From the NCBI RefSeq assembly GCF_000685235.1, contig NZ_ARYH01000004.1:1-64000 (forward strand): DNA of 64,000 bases, given 5' to 3'. Numbering within the stretch: position 1 is the first letter of the stretch; each line of letters opens with the position of its first letter. The position numbers were made by a program, and so were the translations under genes. This document shows, piece by piece, positions 45,009 to 55,372 of the stretch. This stretch comes from Hyphomonas adhaerens MHS-3. GTDB taxonomy: Bacteria; Pseudomonadota; Alphaproteobacteria; Caulobacterales; Hyphomonadaceae. Under the pieces are notes generated by a model, which was not told where the DNA came from, ran no database searches, and saw nothing but the letters and a program-made list of their open reading frames with translations.

Positions 45009-45929
45009 CTATTCTGCAGGCACCATAGCCGGTTTATCGTCCGGTCGCACGGCACGGCGGATGACATCGACATAGTCCTTTGAGATACATTCAAAGCCAT
45101 CATAATAGCCGCGAGAAGCCAGCAACTGGTGCAAACGTTTCAACCGGTAAGGCGGGATGGAAGCGAACATGTGATGCTCCAGATGATAGTTCACATCATT
45201 CGGAGCGATCAGCACCCTCTGCCAGAACGGGGCCGTCGTGGTACCGGTATTGAGACGCGGATCCAGTTGAGTACGGTCCTTGGCGGTGCCGTGTTCGCCA
45301 ATCTGGCGCAGACGCACGATGGCCGGATAAACAAAGAGTTCCGCAGCCCACCACATCAGGTATGCCCACGGCGCTCCGGCCAGCGTCAGCGTCCCCAACA
45401 GCAGGATGTGGAATGAAAGCCACGGCCAATTGCGCGAGAGTTTGAAATTCCGGATTTTCCGAATCGTGTCGCGGATGCCGGTACGTCCAGTGAAATCACG
45501 CACGAACTTGCGGCGAAGGCTGTCCTTCGAGACCGGGTAATTCTTCACAAACACGATATCCGGGTCATCCGGCGTGCCGGCATATTTGTGATGTTTGAGA
45601 TGATAGGCCCGATAGGCCGGCAGCGAGATGTTCATCGGCGCCCCAACGACAAAGTGACCAACAAATTCGTCCACCTTCGGGTTCTTGAAGAAAGCGTGGT
45701 GAGCACAATCATGATTGATGATGCCAAGACCCAACTGGCGTCCACCCAGAATGATTATCCCCGCCAGGATGGTCAGTGGGTTTGGCCAAATGATCGCCAC
45801 AGCAAACGCCGCAGCGATCAGGGCCCAGTTCCAGCTCAGTGTGGCAAACGCCCTCAAGTCAGACTTCTGGCGCAATTCGCGCAACTCGTCTTTTGTCAGC
45901 ACATCAGATAGTTTGAGCTGGTTCGCCAC
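45009..45929 (-). CDS. Fatty acid desaturase
   Basis: 306 aa integral-membrane diiron desaturase. All three histidine clusters are visible: HDCAHH (about residue 93), HLKHH and HLEHH. Several hydrophobic segments form the membrane core. It introduces a double bond into membrane lipid acyl chains; regiospecificity is not evident. It is divergent from the PaaX-like regulator gene and shares with it a 52-bp intergenic region, suggesting that the regulator controls this gene or itself (inference). Confidence 0.93.
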   Translation of the reverse strand: MANQLKLSDVLTKDELRELRQKSDLRAFATLSWNWALIAAAFAVAIIWPNPLTILAGIIILGGRQLGLGIINHDCAHHAFFKNPKVDEFVGHFVVGAPMNISLPAYRAYHLKHHKYAGTPDDPDIVFVKNYPVSKDSLRRKFVRDFTGRTGIRDTIRKIRNFKLSRNWPWLSFHILLLGTLTLAGAPWAYLMWWAAELFVYPAIVRLRQIGEHGTAKDRTQLDPRLNTGTTTAPFWQRVLIAPNDVNYHLEHHMFASIPPYRLKRLHQLLASRGYYDGFECISKDYVDVIRRAVRPDDKPAMVPAE

Positions 45930-45981
45930 GGCAGTTTTCTCCCATTGAACTCTTTTAACGAATATTACGCACTTTAGCAGT

Positions 45982-46812
45982 ATGAGTCAATCTGTGTATT
46001 ATTTTAAACCTCTCGATCCGAAAGACGTGTCGCCTCGTGCGCTGGTCTTGTCATTGATGAGCAGCGCGTTCACGGCGCCGCAATCGATCAGCCGCCTTAT
46101 CAGCGCTGCAGCACTTTTCGACATCGAGCCGGCAACTTTGCGCGTGGCCGTGACCCGTCTTCTGAAAGATGGCCTGCTGGAAAGCCCGGACCGGGGCGTC
46201 TACAAGCCGGGACCAAAATCGAAGGCGCTGACCAGACGTGTGCAAGGCTGGAAAGATGTCGCAAGCCGGATCGTTCCATGGAACGGCGACTGGCTGGTTG
46301 CACTGACCGGGCACCTTGGACGTACTGACCGCAAACAGCTGCGATTACGCGAGCGGTCGCTCGCACTGTCCGGCTACAAAGAGACAGACGCCGGCTTTTG
46401 GGTTCGGCCAGCCAATCTGGCACGCGGGCTTGAAGACCATCGCGCAGACCTGATTGGCATCGGGGCGGACGATGGCATCTCTCTGCTGCGCGTCAGTGAT
46501 CGGGCCCTTCCGGAAGGCGGTCGCTGGGAATCCCTCTGGTCGACAGACGAATTGGCTCACACCTATGCGGAAGCCAATGATGCCATGATGAAAAGCCTGG
46601 AACGGCTGGCCAGCCTGCCCTGTGACCAGGCCGCGCGGGAATCACTGCTGATCGGCCAGGCCGTGATCCGCACCATCAATTTCGATCCCCTTCTACCACC
46701 CGAACTCGGCAACCAAGACGCATTCCTGCGGATGGTGGAGACAATGGTCCATTACAACAATGTCGGCCGGAAATGCTGGCAGGCGTATTACACAGCAATG
46801 GACGGGGCGTGA
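45982..46812 (+). CDS. PaaX-like transcriptional regulator
   Basis: 276 aa. The N-terminal winged-helix domain (SPRALVLSLMSSAF through RLLKDGLLESPDRGVY) and C-terminal PaaX-type domain (about residues 100-270, LVALTGHLGRTDRKQLRLRERSLALSGY) are recognisable. PaaX regulators respond to acyl-CoA type ligands in phenylacetate metabolism, but no paa genes are seen, so another ligand is probable. It diverges from the desaturase gene and precedes the MFS exporter by 93 bp. Confidence 0.85.
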   Translation: MSQSVYYFKPLDPKDVSPRALVLSLMSSAFTAPQSISRLISAAALFDIEPATLRVAVTRLLKDGLLESPDRGVYKPGPKSKALTRRVQGWKDVASRIVPWNGDWLVALTGHLGRTDRKQLRLRERSLALSGYKETDAGFWVRPANLARGLEDHRADLIGIGADDGISLLRVSDRALPEGGRWESLWSTDELAHTYAEANDAMMKSLERLASLPCDQAARESLLIGQAVIRTINFDPLLPPELGNQDAFLRMVETMVHYNNVGRKCWQAYYTAMDGA

Positions 46813-46905
46813 GGCTTGCCCGGATCGGCACACCGTGAAAACGAAGCCTTGAACCCCGCCGAATTCACTTCCACGATTGCCTGCCGAGACTCACTACAGG
46901 ACATC

Positions 46906-48546
46906 ATGCCAGACAATTCCGCCCCGCCGCCCTTTTCCATCCCGCTTTATCGGCGGATCTGGGTAGCAAATGTGGCCTCGCAGTTTGGCAGCCTGATCCA
47001 AAGTGTCGGCGCAGCCTGGCTGATGGTCGAGCTGGGCGGCACGAAGACACAGATCGCCCTCGTGCAGGCATCGGTGACCCTGCCCATCATGATCCTGGCG
47101 CTGCTTTCCGGCGCGATCGCGGACAATTATCCCCGCCGCCTTGTCATGCTTGTTTGCCAGAGCTGGATGTTCGTCTTGTCCATTACACTCTGCGCCTTTG
47201 CCTGGTTCGGGCACCTGACGCCCTGGGCATTGCTTGGCTTCACCTTCCTGATCGGCTGCGGAACGGCCATGAACGCGCCGTCATGGCAGGCAACCGTCGG
47301 CGACATCGTTCCCCGCGGTACAATTGCCGGCGCCGTCGCAATGAACTCCATGGGCTTCAACATGGCCCGCACCGCAGGTCCGGCGCTTGGCGGCGCAATC
47401 GTCGCAGCATTCGGATCGGCCGCGGCATTTACAGTCAACGCCTTCAGCTATCTTGGGATCATTTGGGTCCTGTTCAGCTGGCGTCCCGAAAAGCCGACCA
47501 GGCCATCCCTTCGCGAAGACCTGGGAACCGCAATGACTGCCGGCGTGCGATATGTCGTGCTGTCCCCTCCCATCCGGCGTGTCTTGTTCCGTTCGGCCTT
47601 GTTCGGGTTTGCTGCAGCCAGTGTCCCCTCGCTGCTGCCTCTGGTGGCCAGTCATCTTGTTGGCGGCAGCGCAGTGACCTTCGGAATCCTGTCAGGCTCC
47701 TTCGGTATCGGCGCAGTGGCCGGCGCCTTGTCGAACCGGCCTGTGCGCGCACGCCTGACAAACGAGGCCACCACCCGCCTGACTGTCATCGCCATGATTG
47801 CAGGGGCTATTGTCATTGCACTCAGTCCATGGCTCGCCCTGACCGTGGGCGGACTCATCGTGTTTGGATGGGGCTGGCTGCTGACCATGGCAACGATGAA
47901 TGTCACGGTTCAGATGTCCGCGCCCCGTTGGGTCGTTGGCCGGGCGCTGTCGCTCTACCAGATGTGCGTGTTCGGGACGATGGCGGGCGGAAGCTGGATG
48001 AGTGGCTGGCTCGCGGAACAGCATGGGATAGCAGAAGCAATCCTGATCATGGCGGGCGTCCAGGTCATAGGCCTTGTCATGGGCTTCTTCCTTCGCCTGC
48101 CGGAAGTACAGGACCTCAATCTGGAACTGGTCGGTCGCTGGAAAGTCCCAGATGTCGAGTTGCCGATCGAACCCCGAGCGGGACCGGTCCACATAGCAGT
48201 GCACTATCGCATACTTGAAGAAGATGTGCCGCGGTTCCTGGCGGCCATGAATGAAAGCCGCCGGGTGCGCTTACGTGACGGGGCCCGCAATTGGGCATTG
48301 GTCCGGGATTTGAGTGATCCCGATGTCTGGATCGAGAAATACAGGTTCGGCCGCTGGATGGATTATGTCCTGCACAATGAACGCCGTACGCATGCCGACA
48401 GGGACAACCTCATCATCCTCCACACGCTGCACCAGGGCAGCTGGCCACCACCGATCGTACGGATGCTGGAGCGCCAGGTCACGGGCGTCACCTTGGACCC
48501 GGATCTTTCGACAGAAACGACTAATGATCCGACGCGCAGTGACTAG
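46906..48546 (+). CDS. MFS_3-type exporter with C-terminal soluble domain
   Basis: 546 aa from the ATG at 46906, after ACAGGACATC; an upstream TTG frame is not credible. Twelve membrane helices fill about residues 12-405. The MFS motif A region GAIADNYPRRLVML and the MFS_3 (transmembrane secretion effector, PF05977) pattern are visible. A C-terminal soluble region of about 110 residues (AVHYRILEEDVPRFLAAM...) looks like a dimeric alpha/beta-barrel, as in many members. It may export a small molecule such as a siderophore or lipid-like compound. Confidence 0.88.
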   Translation: MPDNSAPPPFSIPLYRRIWVANVASQFGSLIQSVGAAWLMVELGGTKTQIALVQASVTLPIMILALLSGAIADNYPRRLVMLVCQSWMFVLSITLCAFAWFGHLTPWALLGFTFLIGCGTAMNAPSWQATVGDIVPRGTIAGAVAMNSMGFNMARTAGPALGGAIVAAFGSAAAFTVNAFSYLGIIWVLFSWRPEKPTRPSLREDLGTAMTAGVRYVVLSPPIRRVLFRSALFGFAAASVPSLLPLVASHLVGGSAVTFGILSGSFGIGAVAGALSNRPVRARLTNEATTRLTVIAMIAGAIVIALSPWLALTVGGLIVFGWGWLLTMATMNVTVQMSAPRWVVGRALSLYQMCVFGTMAGGSWMSGWLAEQHGIAEAILIMAGVQVIGLVMGFFLRLPEVQDLNLELVGRWKVPDVELPIEPRAGPVHIAVHYRILEEDVPRFLAAMNESRRVRLRDGARNWALVRDLSDPDVWIEKYRFGRWMDYVLHNERRTHADRDNLIILHTLHQGSWPPPIVRMLERQVTGVTLDPDLSTETTNDPTRSD

Positions 48547-48555
48547 CATCAAGGC

Positions 48556-48972
48556 TCAGGCTGGGTGTGGCTCCTGGATGCTCTCCAGATAAGTGATCAG
48601 CGCGTCGATTTCATACGGGCTCAGTACGAACATGGGCATGTCCGGGTGACCGACGACGATCCCTTCCGCCAGCGCTTCCTCAAGATTCCGGACCGGATAA
48701 TTCTCGGACAATTGCCGGAAAGGTTTGGCGTCCTGATGCGGACTGCTCCCGGTCGGGCCGATCGCATGACAAGTGGAACAGCGAGTTTCCGCAATCAATT
48801 TGCCGACCTTCACCTTACTGTCATAGGCAAACTCTTCGCCATCTTCCTCCGCTGTAGGTGCGACAGACACAGAATCGTCGGCATCGGGGACAGACGTTGA
48901 GTTACACGCCGCAAGCATGATCAGACCTGTCATGAGGCCGGAAGCGAGAAGTCCATTACGTCGCACAAGCAT
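48556..48972 (-). CDS. Lipoprotein c-type cytochrome
   Basis: 138 aa. The lipobox LAAC (C23) and the single haem site CSTCH (C65, C68, H69) are visible; a likely axial methionine is in HPDMPMF. The region between lipobox and haem is acidic. It would be an electron carrier anchored in a membrane. No oxidase or reductase gene is next to it, so its partner is unknown. It ends ten bases after the convergent MFS gene. Confidence 0.92.
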   Translation of the reverse strand: MLVRRNGLLASGLMTGLIMLAACNSTSVPDADDSVSVAPTAEEDGEEFAYDSKVKVGKLIAETRCSTCHAIGPTGSSPHQDAKPFRQLSENYPVRNLEEALAEGIVVGHPDMPMFVLSPYEIDALITYLESIQEPHPA

Positions 48973-49063
48973 GTGAATCCCTTTCAGTCAGAGGCACCAT
49001 TCTAGTCGCGCTGCGGGAGAACGCCTAGCGTTGCAACATTACACCCAGGAAAGACCTCGCGGG

Positions 49064-50788
49064 TCAGCATGTATCCGACATACACTTGGCGCCTTCCGTC
49101 ACGGTCGTGAGAACATCTTCCCCCCGGCTGCCCTGACGATAAACCGTACAACCCTTGAGACCCAAATCGTAAGCCCTTCGGTATACATTCGCGAATGTTT
49201 CGAAAGCTATGTCGGCGTTTGCGTTGATCGTCTTTGAGATGGCATTGTCGATGAAGTCCTGCGCGGTTGCTTGCATGGCGAGATGGGCTTCAGGCGATAA
49301 ACCGCCTGCTGTCACGAACGCTGGCGGTAATCCTTCTCCGCCCGTTTCCCGCCAGAAGCGGCAAGCGAAATCCTCTATGTCGACCACATCATACCCGCCA
49401 TCGGATCTTCGCATGCGGCGACTGACATTAGACGCAAAGACAGGCTCTATGCCTGCAGAAACATTTCCGGCGAGGAGACTGATCGATCCGGTCGGGGCAA
49501 CCGCCATCAGATGGCTGTTGCGGATTCCCTTCTTGCGGATTGCACGTCTCAATTCTTCCGGAAGACGCCTCGTAAATGGACGATCCAGGAATGCGTCCTT
49601 TTCGAACAAAGGGAAACTGCCCTTCTCATCTGCCAGTTCAACAGATGCTTCATAGGCAGCGTTCCGCATTGTACCGAGAACGCGCGCAGTGAACTCACGT
49701 CCGTCATTGCTGTCATAGGCCAGCCCCAACATGATCAACGCATCGGCAAGTCCGGTGATGCCGAGCCCAATACGTCGGCTCTCGTGAGCTTGCTGCGCCT
49801 GCACATCCAATGGGTAGTGAGAAACATCCAGAACATTATCCAGGAAGCGCACACCCAACCGCGCGGCGTTGGCCACCTCGTTAAAATCAAACGTCGCGTC
49901 GGGCGTAAGCGGCTGGCGAACAAAATGCGTCAGATTGAGTGAGCCAAGATCACACGCCCCATAGGGTGGCAACGGCACCTCCCCACATGGATTGCTCGCG
50001 TGAATCGATTCCGTATAACCAAGATTATTCTCTTGATTGATACGGTCGATGAACAGGATTCCAGGCTCTCCCGTATCAAAGGCAGAGCGCAGAATTTTCA
50101 TCCACAGTGTTCGTGCCTTCAGAACACGGATCACCTGGCCCTCAATAACAAGCGGCCAATCCGAGTCGGCATCGACAGCCCGGATAAACTTGTCAGTCAC
50201 AAGCACAGACAAATTGAAGCGGGACAATGCGCCCGTCTGAATTTTAGCGTCGATGAAAGTTTCGATATCCGGATGATCGCAACGCAGAACGGCCATCATG
50301 GCGCCGCGACGGGCCCGGTCGGCAGTCATTGTCTCGCACATTGCATCCCAGAGATGCATGAAAGAAACCGGGCCGCTGGCGATGTTGCCTGTGCGCACCG
50401 CCGCGGCGCCTGCGGGCCGGACCGGTGAAAAATCAAGACCGATCCCACCCCCAGCCTGCAATGTAATCGCGCTTTCCTTCAGGGCGTCAAACAGGCCGTC
50501 AATAGAGTCATCCAATCGCCCCATAACGAAGCAGTTCAGCAGCGTTGCATTCCGCTCCGTTCCGGCATTCGCGAGAATCCGCCCTCCTGGTAAGAACCGA
50601 TAATCGGACAAGAGTTCATGAAACCGGCTTGCCCAGACGTCCTGGTCCACAGGCTCGGCCGCTGCGACGGCTTTCGCCACGCGCTCCCATGTCTCTTCAA
50701 CACCGGTTTCACTCCCGAACCGGTATTTCCTGCGCCATATGTTTTCTGACACCGGCGCAGGCGAATTCGGAGGCGGCAATGAATTCAC
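49064..50788 (-). CDS. nrdJ: Adenosylcobalamin-dependent (class II) ribonucleotide reductase, short form
   Basis: 574 aa. The core reads NPCGEVPLPPYGACDLGSLNL (active-site Cys and finger loop), LQAGGGIGLDFSP, MAVAPTGSISL, and ends in a C-terminal cysteine pair CMSDTC. The N-terminus lacks an ATP-cone and the protein is shorter than typical NrdJ (700 or more aa). It makes deoxynucleotides without oxygen, using vitamin B12. It is the last gene of a Usp-DUF3775-nrdJ operon (24 bp to DUF3775). No cobalamin riboswitch was seen before the operon. Confidence 0.92.
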   Translation of the reverse strand: MNSLPPPNSPAPVSENIWRRKYRFGSETGVEETWERVAKAVAAAEPVDQDVWASRFHELLSDYRFLPGGRILANAGTERNATLLNCFVMGRLDDSIDGLFDALKESAITLQAGGGIGLDFSPVRPAGAAAVRTGNIASGPVSFMHLWDAMCETMTADRARRGAMMAVLRCDHPDIETFIDAKIQTGALSRFNLSVLVTDKFIRAVDADSDWPLVIEGQVIRVLKARTLWMKILRSAFDTGEPGILFIDRINQENNLGYTESIHASNPCGEVPLPPYGACDLGSLNLTHFVRQPLTPDATFDFNEVANAARLGVRFLDNVLDVSHYPLDVQAQQAHESRRIGLGITGLADALIMLGLAYDSNDGREFTARVLGTMRNAAYEASVELADEKGSFPLFEKDAFLDRPFTRRLPEELRRAIRKKGIRNSHLMAVAPTGSISLLAGNVSAGIEPVFASNVSRRMRRSDGGYDVVDIEDFACRFWRETGGEGLPPAFVTAGGLSPEAHLAMQATAQDFIDNAISKTINANADIAFETFANVYRRAYDLGLKGCTVYRQGSRGEDVLTTVTEGAKCMSDTC

Positions 50789-50812
50789 AACTGCCGGCCT
50801 CCTCTCGCGATC

Positions 50813-51268
50813 TCAGGACAACTCATCCGGTGGCGAATAGCCAAGAGATTCCAGTGCATTCTCGATGTAGTCGCTCCCCATCTGCAATTCTTCCAGATAG
50901 TCGGTCACATCAAAAGGTTCAGCCTCGCGGGCAGCGCGGCGCGCCGAAGCCCAATCTCGGGCCTCATAGTCACCCCGTCCGACCCATATCAGGGCAAGCA
51001 GATCATGCTTTGCATCGACATTGAGGCCGCGGATCAACCCTTCCAGCTCATCGTCCGAAACGTCCTCGTGAGGGTTCTCCGCCTCATCGGCGATGGCCTC
51101 AACATCCGTTATCGGATCGTCCCCGATATCGCTATCGACCACATCGTCCTCTTCCATCGGCATGATGCCCTCTCCTTGATAGGACTGGGCAAGTACAGCG
51201 ATCCGATAAGCGACTTCCGGGTCTATGGTCAGGTCAAAGGCGCGATCACCCTGAATGACTTTCTTCAT
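50813..51268 (-). CDS. DUF3775 protein
   Basis: 151 aa, acidic, no signal peptide or membrane helix. The C-terminal half contains the DUF3775-type segment DLLALIWVGRGDYEARDW and a final YSPPDELS. It sits 11 bp after the Usp gene and 24 bp before nrdJ, so it shares their operon. No activity is known; a role linked to the stress or nucleotide program is only inferred from position. Confidence 0.85.
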   Translation of the reverse strand: MKKVIQGDRAFDLTIDPEVAYRIAVLAQSYQGEGIMPMEEDDVVDSDIGDDPITDVEAIADEAENPHEDVSDDELEGLIRGLNVDAKHDLLALIWVGRGDYEARDWASARRAAREAEPFDVTDYLEELQMGSDYIENALESLGYSPPDELS

Positions 51269-51279
51269 CCGATCCCCCG

Positions 51280-52119
51280 TCAGTGCGACAACAGCAGAGG
51301 CACTTTTGCCTCGCTGAGAAGAGTGCGTGTTACACCCGGCAGGAATGCCTGTTGCAAGCGGGAGTGGCGATACCCCCCCATAACGATCAGGTCCGCGTCG
51401 AAAGAGGTTGCGACATCCATGAGCGCCTCGGCGGTAGAACGTCCGATGCTGTCCTCATTCCTGACTTCCACATCAGCGACATGCCGCGCGAGGTGTGCAC
51501 CGATATCCCATGCCGGACCGGCACCGTGGCCGGTATCTCCCGGCTTCGCGTCCACCGTCGTAACGCAGACTTTTGCGTCATCCTGCATCAACAAGAGACT
51601 GTCATGCATGGCCCGGGTTGCTTCGCGGCTTGCATCCCATGCGATCATGGCGCGTTTCCCGACTGTCGTTCCGGTCCACCCTTCCGGCACAATCAGTACG
51701 GGCCGGCCGCCACCAAGCAAAACGCCCTCCAGCATGTCGGCATGAGGCTGCTCATCGGATTTTCCCGGAGCCCGGACAACAACAATATCTGCATGGCGTG
51801 CATTCATCGCTGACAACGCCTCAACCCGGTTTGGGAACGCCTCAATGCGGCGCATTTCCACAGGCGGGTCCTGAGTGTTCAAACGTTCCTCGAACTTCGC
51901 CCAGGCACCGGACATGGTGTCCCGCGTCTGCTGAACAATGGACGCATAAACTTCACCCGCTGACCCATCTCCATAACCAAGGATCATTGGCGGCAGTACC
52001 GTGAACGCCGCGCAACTCAGATGTGCATTATTGGCCGAGGCAAGCGCCTGAGCAAAATCGTAAGCCGCCTTGTCACCATCGGGTGAGGCCATGCAGACGC
52101 TGATATCCTTGATTTTCAC
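51280..52119 (-). CDS. Universal stress protein (tandem UspA type)
   Basis: 279 aa from GTG at 52119, seven bases after GGAG; the frame is open further upstream without similarity. The two halves suggest a tandem Usp fold; the C-terminal half has VMGGYRHSRLQQAFLPGVTRTLL in the nucleotide-binding position. It is the first gene of Usp-DUF3775-nrdJ and diverges from the ABC/FtsX/HlyD operon across a 138-bp gap. Confidence 0.9.
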   Translation of the reverse strand: MKIKDISVCMASPDGDKAAYDFAQALASANNAHLSCAAFTVLPPMILGYGDGSAGEVYASIVQQTRDTMSGAWAKFEERLNTQDPPVEMRRIEAFPNRVEALSAMNARHADIVVVRAPGKSDEQPHADMLEGVLLGGGRPVLIVPEGWTGTTVGKRAMIAWDASREATRAMHDSLLLMQDDAKVCVTTVDAKPGDTGHGAGPAWDIGAHLARHVADVEVRNEDSIGRSTAEALMDVATSFDADLIVMGGYRHSRLQQAFLPGVTRTLLSEAKVPLLLSH

Positions 52120-52186
52120 TTGAAATCTCCATTTCTGGTAAAACCGATCTGGTAACACACCATAGCGGAAAAACTTCTGTTTCAAT

Positions 52187-52239
52187 ACGCGTCCCTACGT
52201 AGCAGAAATTCCTGGAACTATTGGTTATAAACGACGCGT
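52187..52239. promoter_or_regulatory. Pair of ACGCGT sites in the divergent Usp/ABC promoter region
   Basis: Palindromic ACGCGT occurs at 52187-52192 and again at 52234-52239, 47 bp apart, in the 138-bp gap between the two divergent operons. One lies near each likely start side. I know no factor for this motif; chance occurrence is possible. Confidence 0.25.
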
Positions 52240-52257
52240 TAGGGTGGAATTTCTTTT

Positions 52258-53001
52258 ATGACCACTACCGTAAATACTCGCCAACCGCCTGCCGAACCGG
52301 ATATTTTATTGGAAGGCAAAGGCTTGGAACGCACCTTCATGACAGGTGAAGTGGCCGTCCGGGCGTTGCGCGGAGTGGATATTACCCTGGCGCGCGGAGA
52401 ACTGGTTGTGCTGCTCGGTCATTCGGGAAGCGGCAAGTCGACCCTGCTGAACATCCTCGGCGGCCTGGACCGGGCCACTTCTGGTTCGCTGCAGTTCGAA
52501 GGTAAAGACCTGACCCACGCAAACGACGCAGAGCTTACACGCTACCGCCGGAGATCTGTTGGTTTTGTATTTCAATTCTACAATCTCGTTGCCGGCCTGA
52601 CAGCGCGCGAAAATGTTTCGCTGGTTACCGAGATCGCCAACCATCCAATGAAACCGGATGAAGCGCTTGAGCTTGTGGGCCTGGGAGAGCGCGTAAAACA
52701 TTTCCCGGCGCAGCTGTCCGGCGGGGAACAGCAACGCGTCGCCGTTGCCCGCGCCATCGCCAAGCGACCACAGATCCTGTTCTGCGACGAGCCAACCGGC
52801 GCGTTGGACAGCGCAACCGGCATTCACGTGCTCGAAGCACTGGACCGTGTAAACCGGGAACTCTCCACAACCATGCTCATTATCACCCACAATGTTGGTA
52901 TCGGCGACATTGCTGACCGGGTTTTGCGCATGCAGGACGGAGAAATCATCGAAGAAACAAAACCCAATCGGCGTCTCAAGCCTGCGGAGATATCGTGGTG
53001 A
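52258..53001 (+). CDS. ABC transporter ATP-binding protein (MacB/LolD-like)
   Basis: 247 aa ATPase that powers an FtsX-like permease. Walker [10 protein letters not shown], signature [14 protein letters not shown], Walker [13 protein letters not shown] and the [16 protein letters not shown] helix typical of the MacB/LolD/FtsE group are present. Its stop overlaps the permease start, and the adaptor gene follows, so this is a DevABC- or MacAB-like export operon (inference). Confidence 0.95.
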   Translation: MTTTVNTRQPPAEPDILLEGKGLERTFMTGEVAVRALRGVDITLARGELVVLLGHSGSGKSTLLNILGGLDRATSGSLQFEGKDLTHANDAELTRYRRRSVGFVFQFYNLVAGLTARENVSLVTEIANHPMKPDEALELVGLGERVKHFPAQLSGGEQQRVAVARAIAKRPQILFCDEPTGALDSATGIHVLEALDRVNRELSTTMLIITHNVGIGDIADRVLRMQDGEIIEETKPNRRLKPAEISW

Positions 53002-55370
53002 AGGGCCTTTCGCCTCTCGATATCAAATTGCTCCGCGACATCTGGCATATGCGCGGGCAAGTAATCGCTGTCGGCATTATCGTGGCCTGTGGCGTCGCAA
53101 TCATGGTGATGGCGCTCGGCACGCTCAGCACCCTGAGCGCCAGCCGCGACGCTTACTATGAACGCTATCGCTTCGCCGACGTCTTCGCATCTGTCCGCCG
53201 CGCTCCGGAAAACATCGCATCGCGGCTGCACGAGATCAGTGGCGTGCAGACGGTAGAAACACGCATCGTCCGGCTTGTTATTCTTCGTATCCAGAACGTC
53301 GAAGAACCCGCCAATGCGCAGATTGTGTCTCTGCCGGATGAAGGCGAAAGCATTCTGAACCGCATTGTCCTTTTTCAGGGACGTTATCCGGAACCGCGTT
53401 CGCCCGATGAGATCATCATCTCCAACGCCTTCGCTGAGGCCAATCGTCTGGACACCGGGGACGCCATTGAAGCGGTGATGAATGGACGCCTCAGATCTCT
53501 TACCATTGTCGGCATCGGCGACAGTCCGGAATTCATCTACGCACTCGGCCCAGGCACGCTACTGCCGGACGACCGTTTATTCGGTATCTTCTGGATGCGC
53601 CGCCGTGCAATGGAAGCCGCCTTCGATCTGGACGGGGCCTTCAACAATGTCAGCTTGACTGTCGCGCCCGGGACCGACACCGACACTGTTATTGACCTGG
53701 CGGATGACGTGCTGGCCCCATATGGGGGAACCGGCGCCTTTGACCGTTCAGACCAATTGTCGAATGCGTTCGTCGATTCCGAAATGAACCAGCTGAAAAC
53801 AATGGCGCAGATCATTCCCGCCGTTTTCCTGATCGTCTCAGCTGTCCTGATACATTCCATCCTGAACCGATTAATTCAGACAGAGCGCCAGCAAATCGGC
53901 CTGATCAAGGCATTCGGCTATTCTCGCAGCGAAATAACGTGGCACTATCTGAAATTCGCGATCGCCATCACGGCGGGAGGAGTGATTGCAGGCTTCGCCC
54001 TCGGCTTTGTCCTCCAAAATCTCATCACTAATTTGTATGCAGAGACATTCCGCATTCCGGACCTCACATGGCGCGTGGACGGATTTGCATTGGTCGCCGG
54101 AGCCATTGCCGCACTCGGGTCAGCCATTGCCGGCTCAATGAGCGCATCGCTCGGCGCGGCAAGACTGTCGCCCGCCGAAGCCATGCAACCCGCTCCGCCC
54201 GTCAATTACCATCAGGGTTGGCTCCGCTACATTCTTCAGATGCGCTGGCTCGACGAACCGACCCGGCTAATCCTGCGTCACATCTTCCGATTTCCTGCAC
54301 GCACGGCGGCGAACCTGTTCGGTATCGCGGCGGCCGTAACGCTGCTGATCGGCACCCTCTTCAGCTTCGATGCCATCGACGACATGATGGACCAGATGTT
54401 CTTTCGAACCAATGCACACGATGCTGCGGTGACTTTTTTCGAAGCCCGCAACGAAGCAGCCGTCTCAGAGCTTTCCCGCCTGCCCGGGGTGATGACAGCG
54501 GAAGGGGTGCGTGATGTACCAGCACGACTGGTATCGGGCTACCGCTCAGAAAGGGTCAGCATCACAGGCTTGCCTTCTGATGCACAATTAAGGCGCGTTC
54601 TGTCTGCAGACGGACGGTATGTCGATATGCCATCCGCCGGGATAGTCCTGTCTTCTCAGCTGGCTGGCATGCTCGATGTGACGACGGGAGATACCGTGAC
54701 TGCCCATATTCTGGACGCTACCCGCCCGGTAGCCGATCTGCCAGTCACCGCAATCATCGATGAAGCGGTCGGCACACCGGCTTTCATGGACCTGACGGCG
54801 ATGAACGCCCTGCTTGATCAACCGCCCACAGTGTCCGGCGCTTACCTGAAACTGGACCCCCGACGACAGAAGGAATTCGAAGACAGCGTGATTGAGCGGC
54901 CCGGCATTGCAGGAGTCTCGCTACGCGCGGCAGCCATCGCCTCGTTCGAAGAGACCCTTCAGGAAACGATCTACATCATGATGGGGATCTACGCCGTGAT
55001 CGGCGGAGCGATCGCCGCAGGTGTGGTGTACAATGCCGCGCGCATAAGCCTGACGGAAAGGGGTCGGGAGCTGGCCAGCTTGCGCGTATTGGGCTTCACG
55101 AACAATGAAGTTGGATACATCCTGTTGGGCGAACTGGCGATCGTGGCCCTTATCGGAATCCCTCTGGGTTGCATTGGCGGAGTTGCTCTCGCCCACCTGA
55201 TTGCAACAGCCATGGCAACGGAACTTTATCGGATTCCTGTTACCGTGAACGCATCAACGCTTGGCATTGCGGCATTAATTGTCCTGTTGTCATCAACGAT
55301 CGCAGCATTGTTTGTAGTCCGGAGGGTCCGGTCGCTGGACCTGATCGCGGTACTGAAGACGAGGGAATAA
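52995..55370 (+). CDS. FtsX-like ABC permease
   Basis: 791 aa with two FtsX-type cores. The N-terminal helix ([23 protein letters not shown]), a long periplasmic region, then membrane pairs near residues 270-390, 440-470 and 680-780 are visible. GTG at 52995 or 52998 are both possible; GGAG at 52986-52989 precedes them. It works with the preceding ATPase and the downstream HlyD-like adaptor. The large soluble MacB-like domain suggests export or lipoprotein release across the envelope. Confidence 0.92.
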   Translation: MVKGLSPLDIKLLRDIWHMRGQVIAVGIIVACGVAIMVMALGTLSTLSASRDAYYERYRFADVFASVRRAPENIASRLHEISGVQTVETRIVRLVILRIQNVEEPANAQIVSLPDEGESILNRIVLFQGRYPEPRSPDEIIISNAFAEANRLDTGDAIEAVMNGRLRSLTIVGIGDSPEFIYALGPGTLLPDDRLFGIFWMRRRAMEAAFDLDGAFNNVSLTVAPGTDTDTVIDLADDVLAPYGGTGAFDRSDQLSNAFVDSEMNQLKTMAQIIPAVFLIVSAVLIHSILNRLIQTERQQIGLIKAFGYSRSEITWHYLKFAIAITAGGVIAGFALGFVLQNLITNLYAETFRIPDLTWRVDGFALVAGAIAALGSAIAGSMSASLGAARLSPAEAMQPAPPVNYHQGWLRYILQMRWLDEPTRLILRHIFRFPARTAANLFGIAAAVTLLIGTLFSFDAIDDMMDQMFFRTNAHDAAVTFFEARNEAAVSELSRLPGVMTAEGVRDVPARLVSGYRSERVSITGLPSDAQLRRVLSADGRYVDMPSAGIVLSSQLAGMLDVTTGDTVTAHILDATRPVADLPVTAIIDEAVGTPAFMDLTAMNALLDQPPTVSGAYLKLDPRRQKEFEDSVIERPGIAGVSLRAAAIASFEETLQETIYIMMGIYAVIGGAIAAGVVYNAARISLTERGRELASLRVLGFTNNEVGYILLGELAIVALIGIPLGCIGGVALAHLIATAMATELYRIPVTVNASTLGIAALIVLLSSTIAALFVVRRVRSLDLIAVLKTRE

Positions 55371-55372
55371 AG

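Noticed and set aside
46816..46905. Upstream TTG-started extension of the MFS gene.
   Set aside because: The MFS_3 helix pattern begins after the ATG at 46906, and the extension has no family similarity.
52120..52257. A search for an FNR/FixK box (TTGAT-N4-ATCAA) before the Usp-nrdJ and ABC operons.
   Set aside because: No such site is present in the gap, so anaerobic control by an FNR-type factor cannot be claimed.
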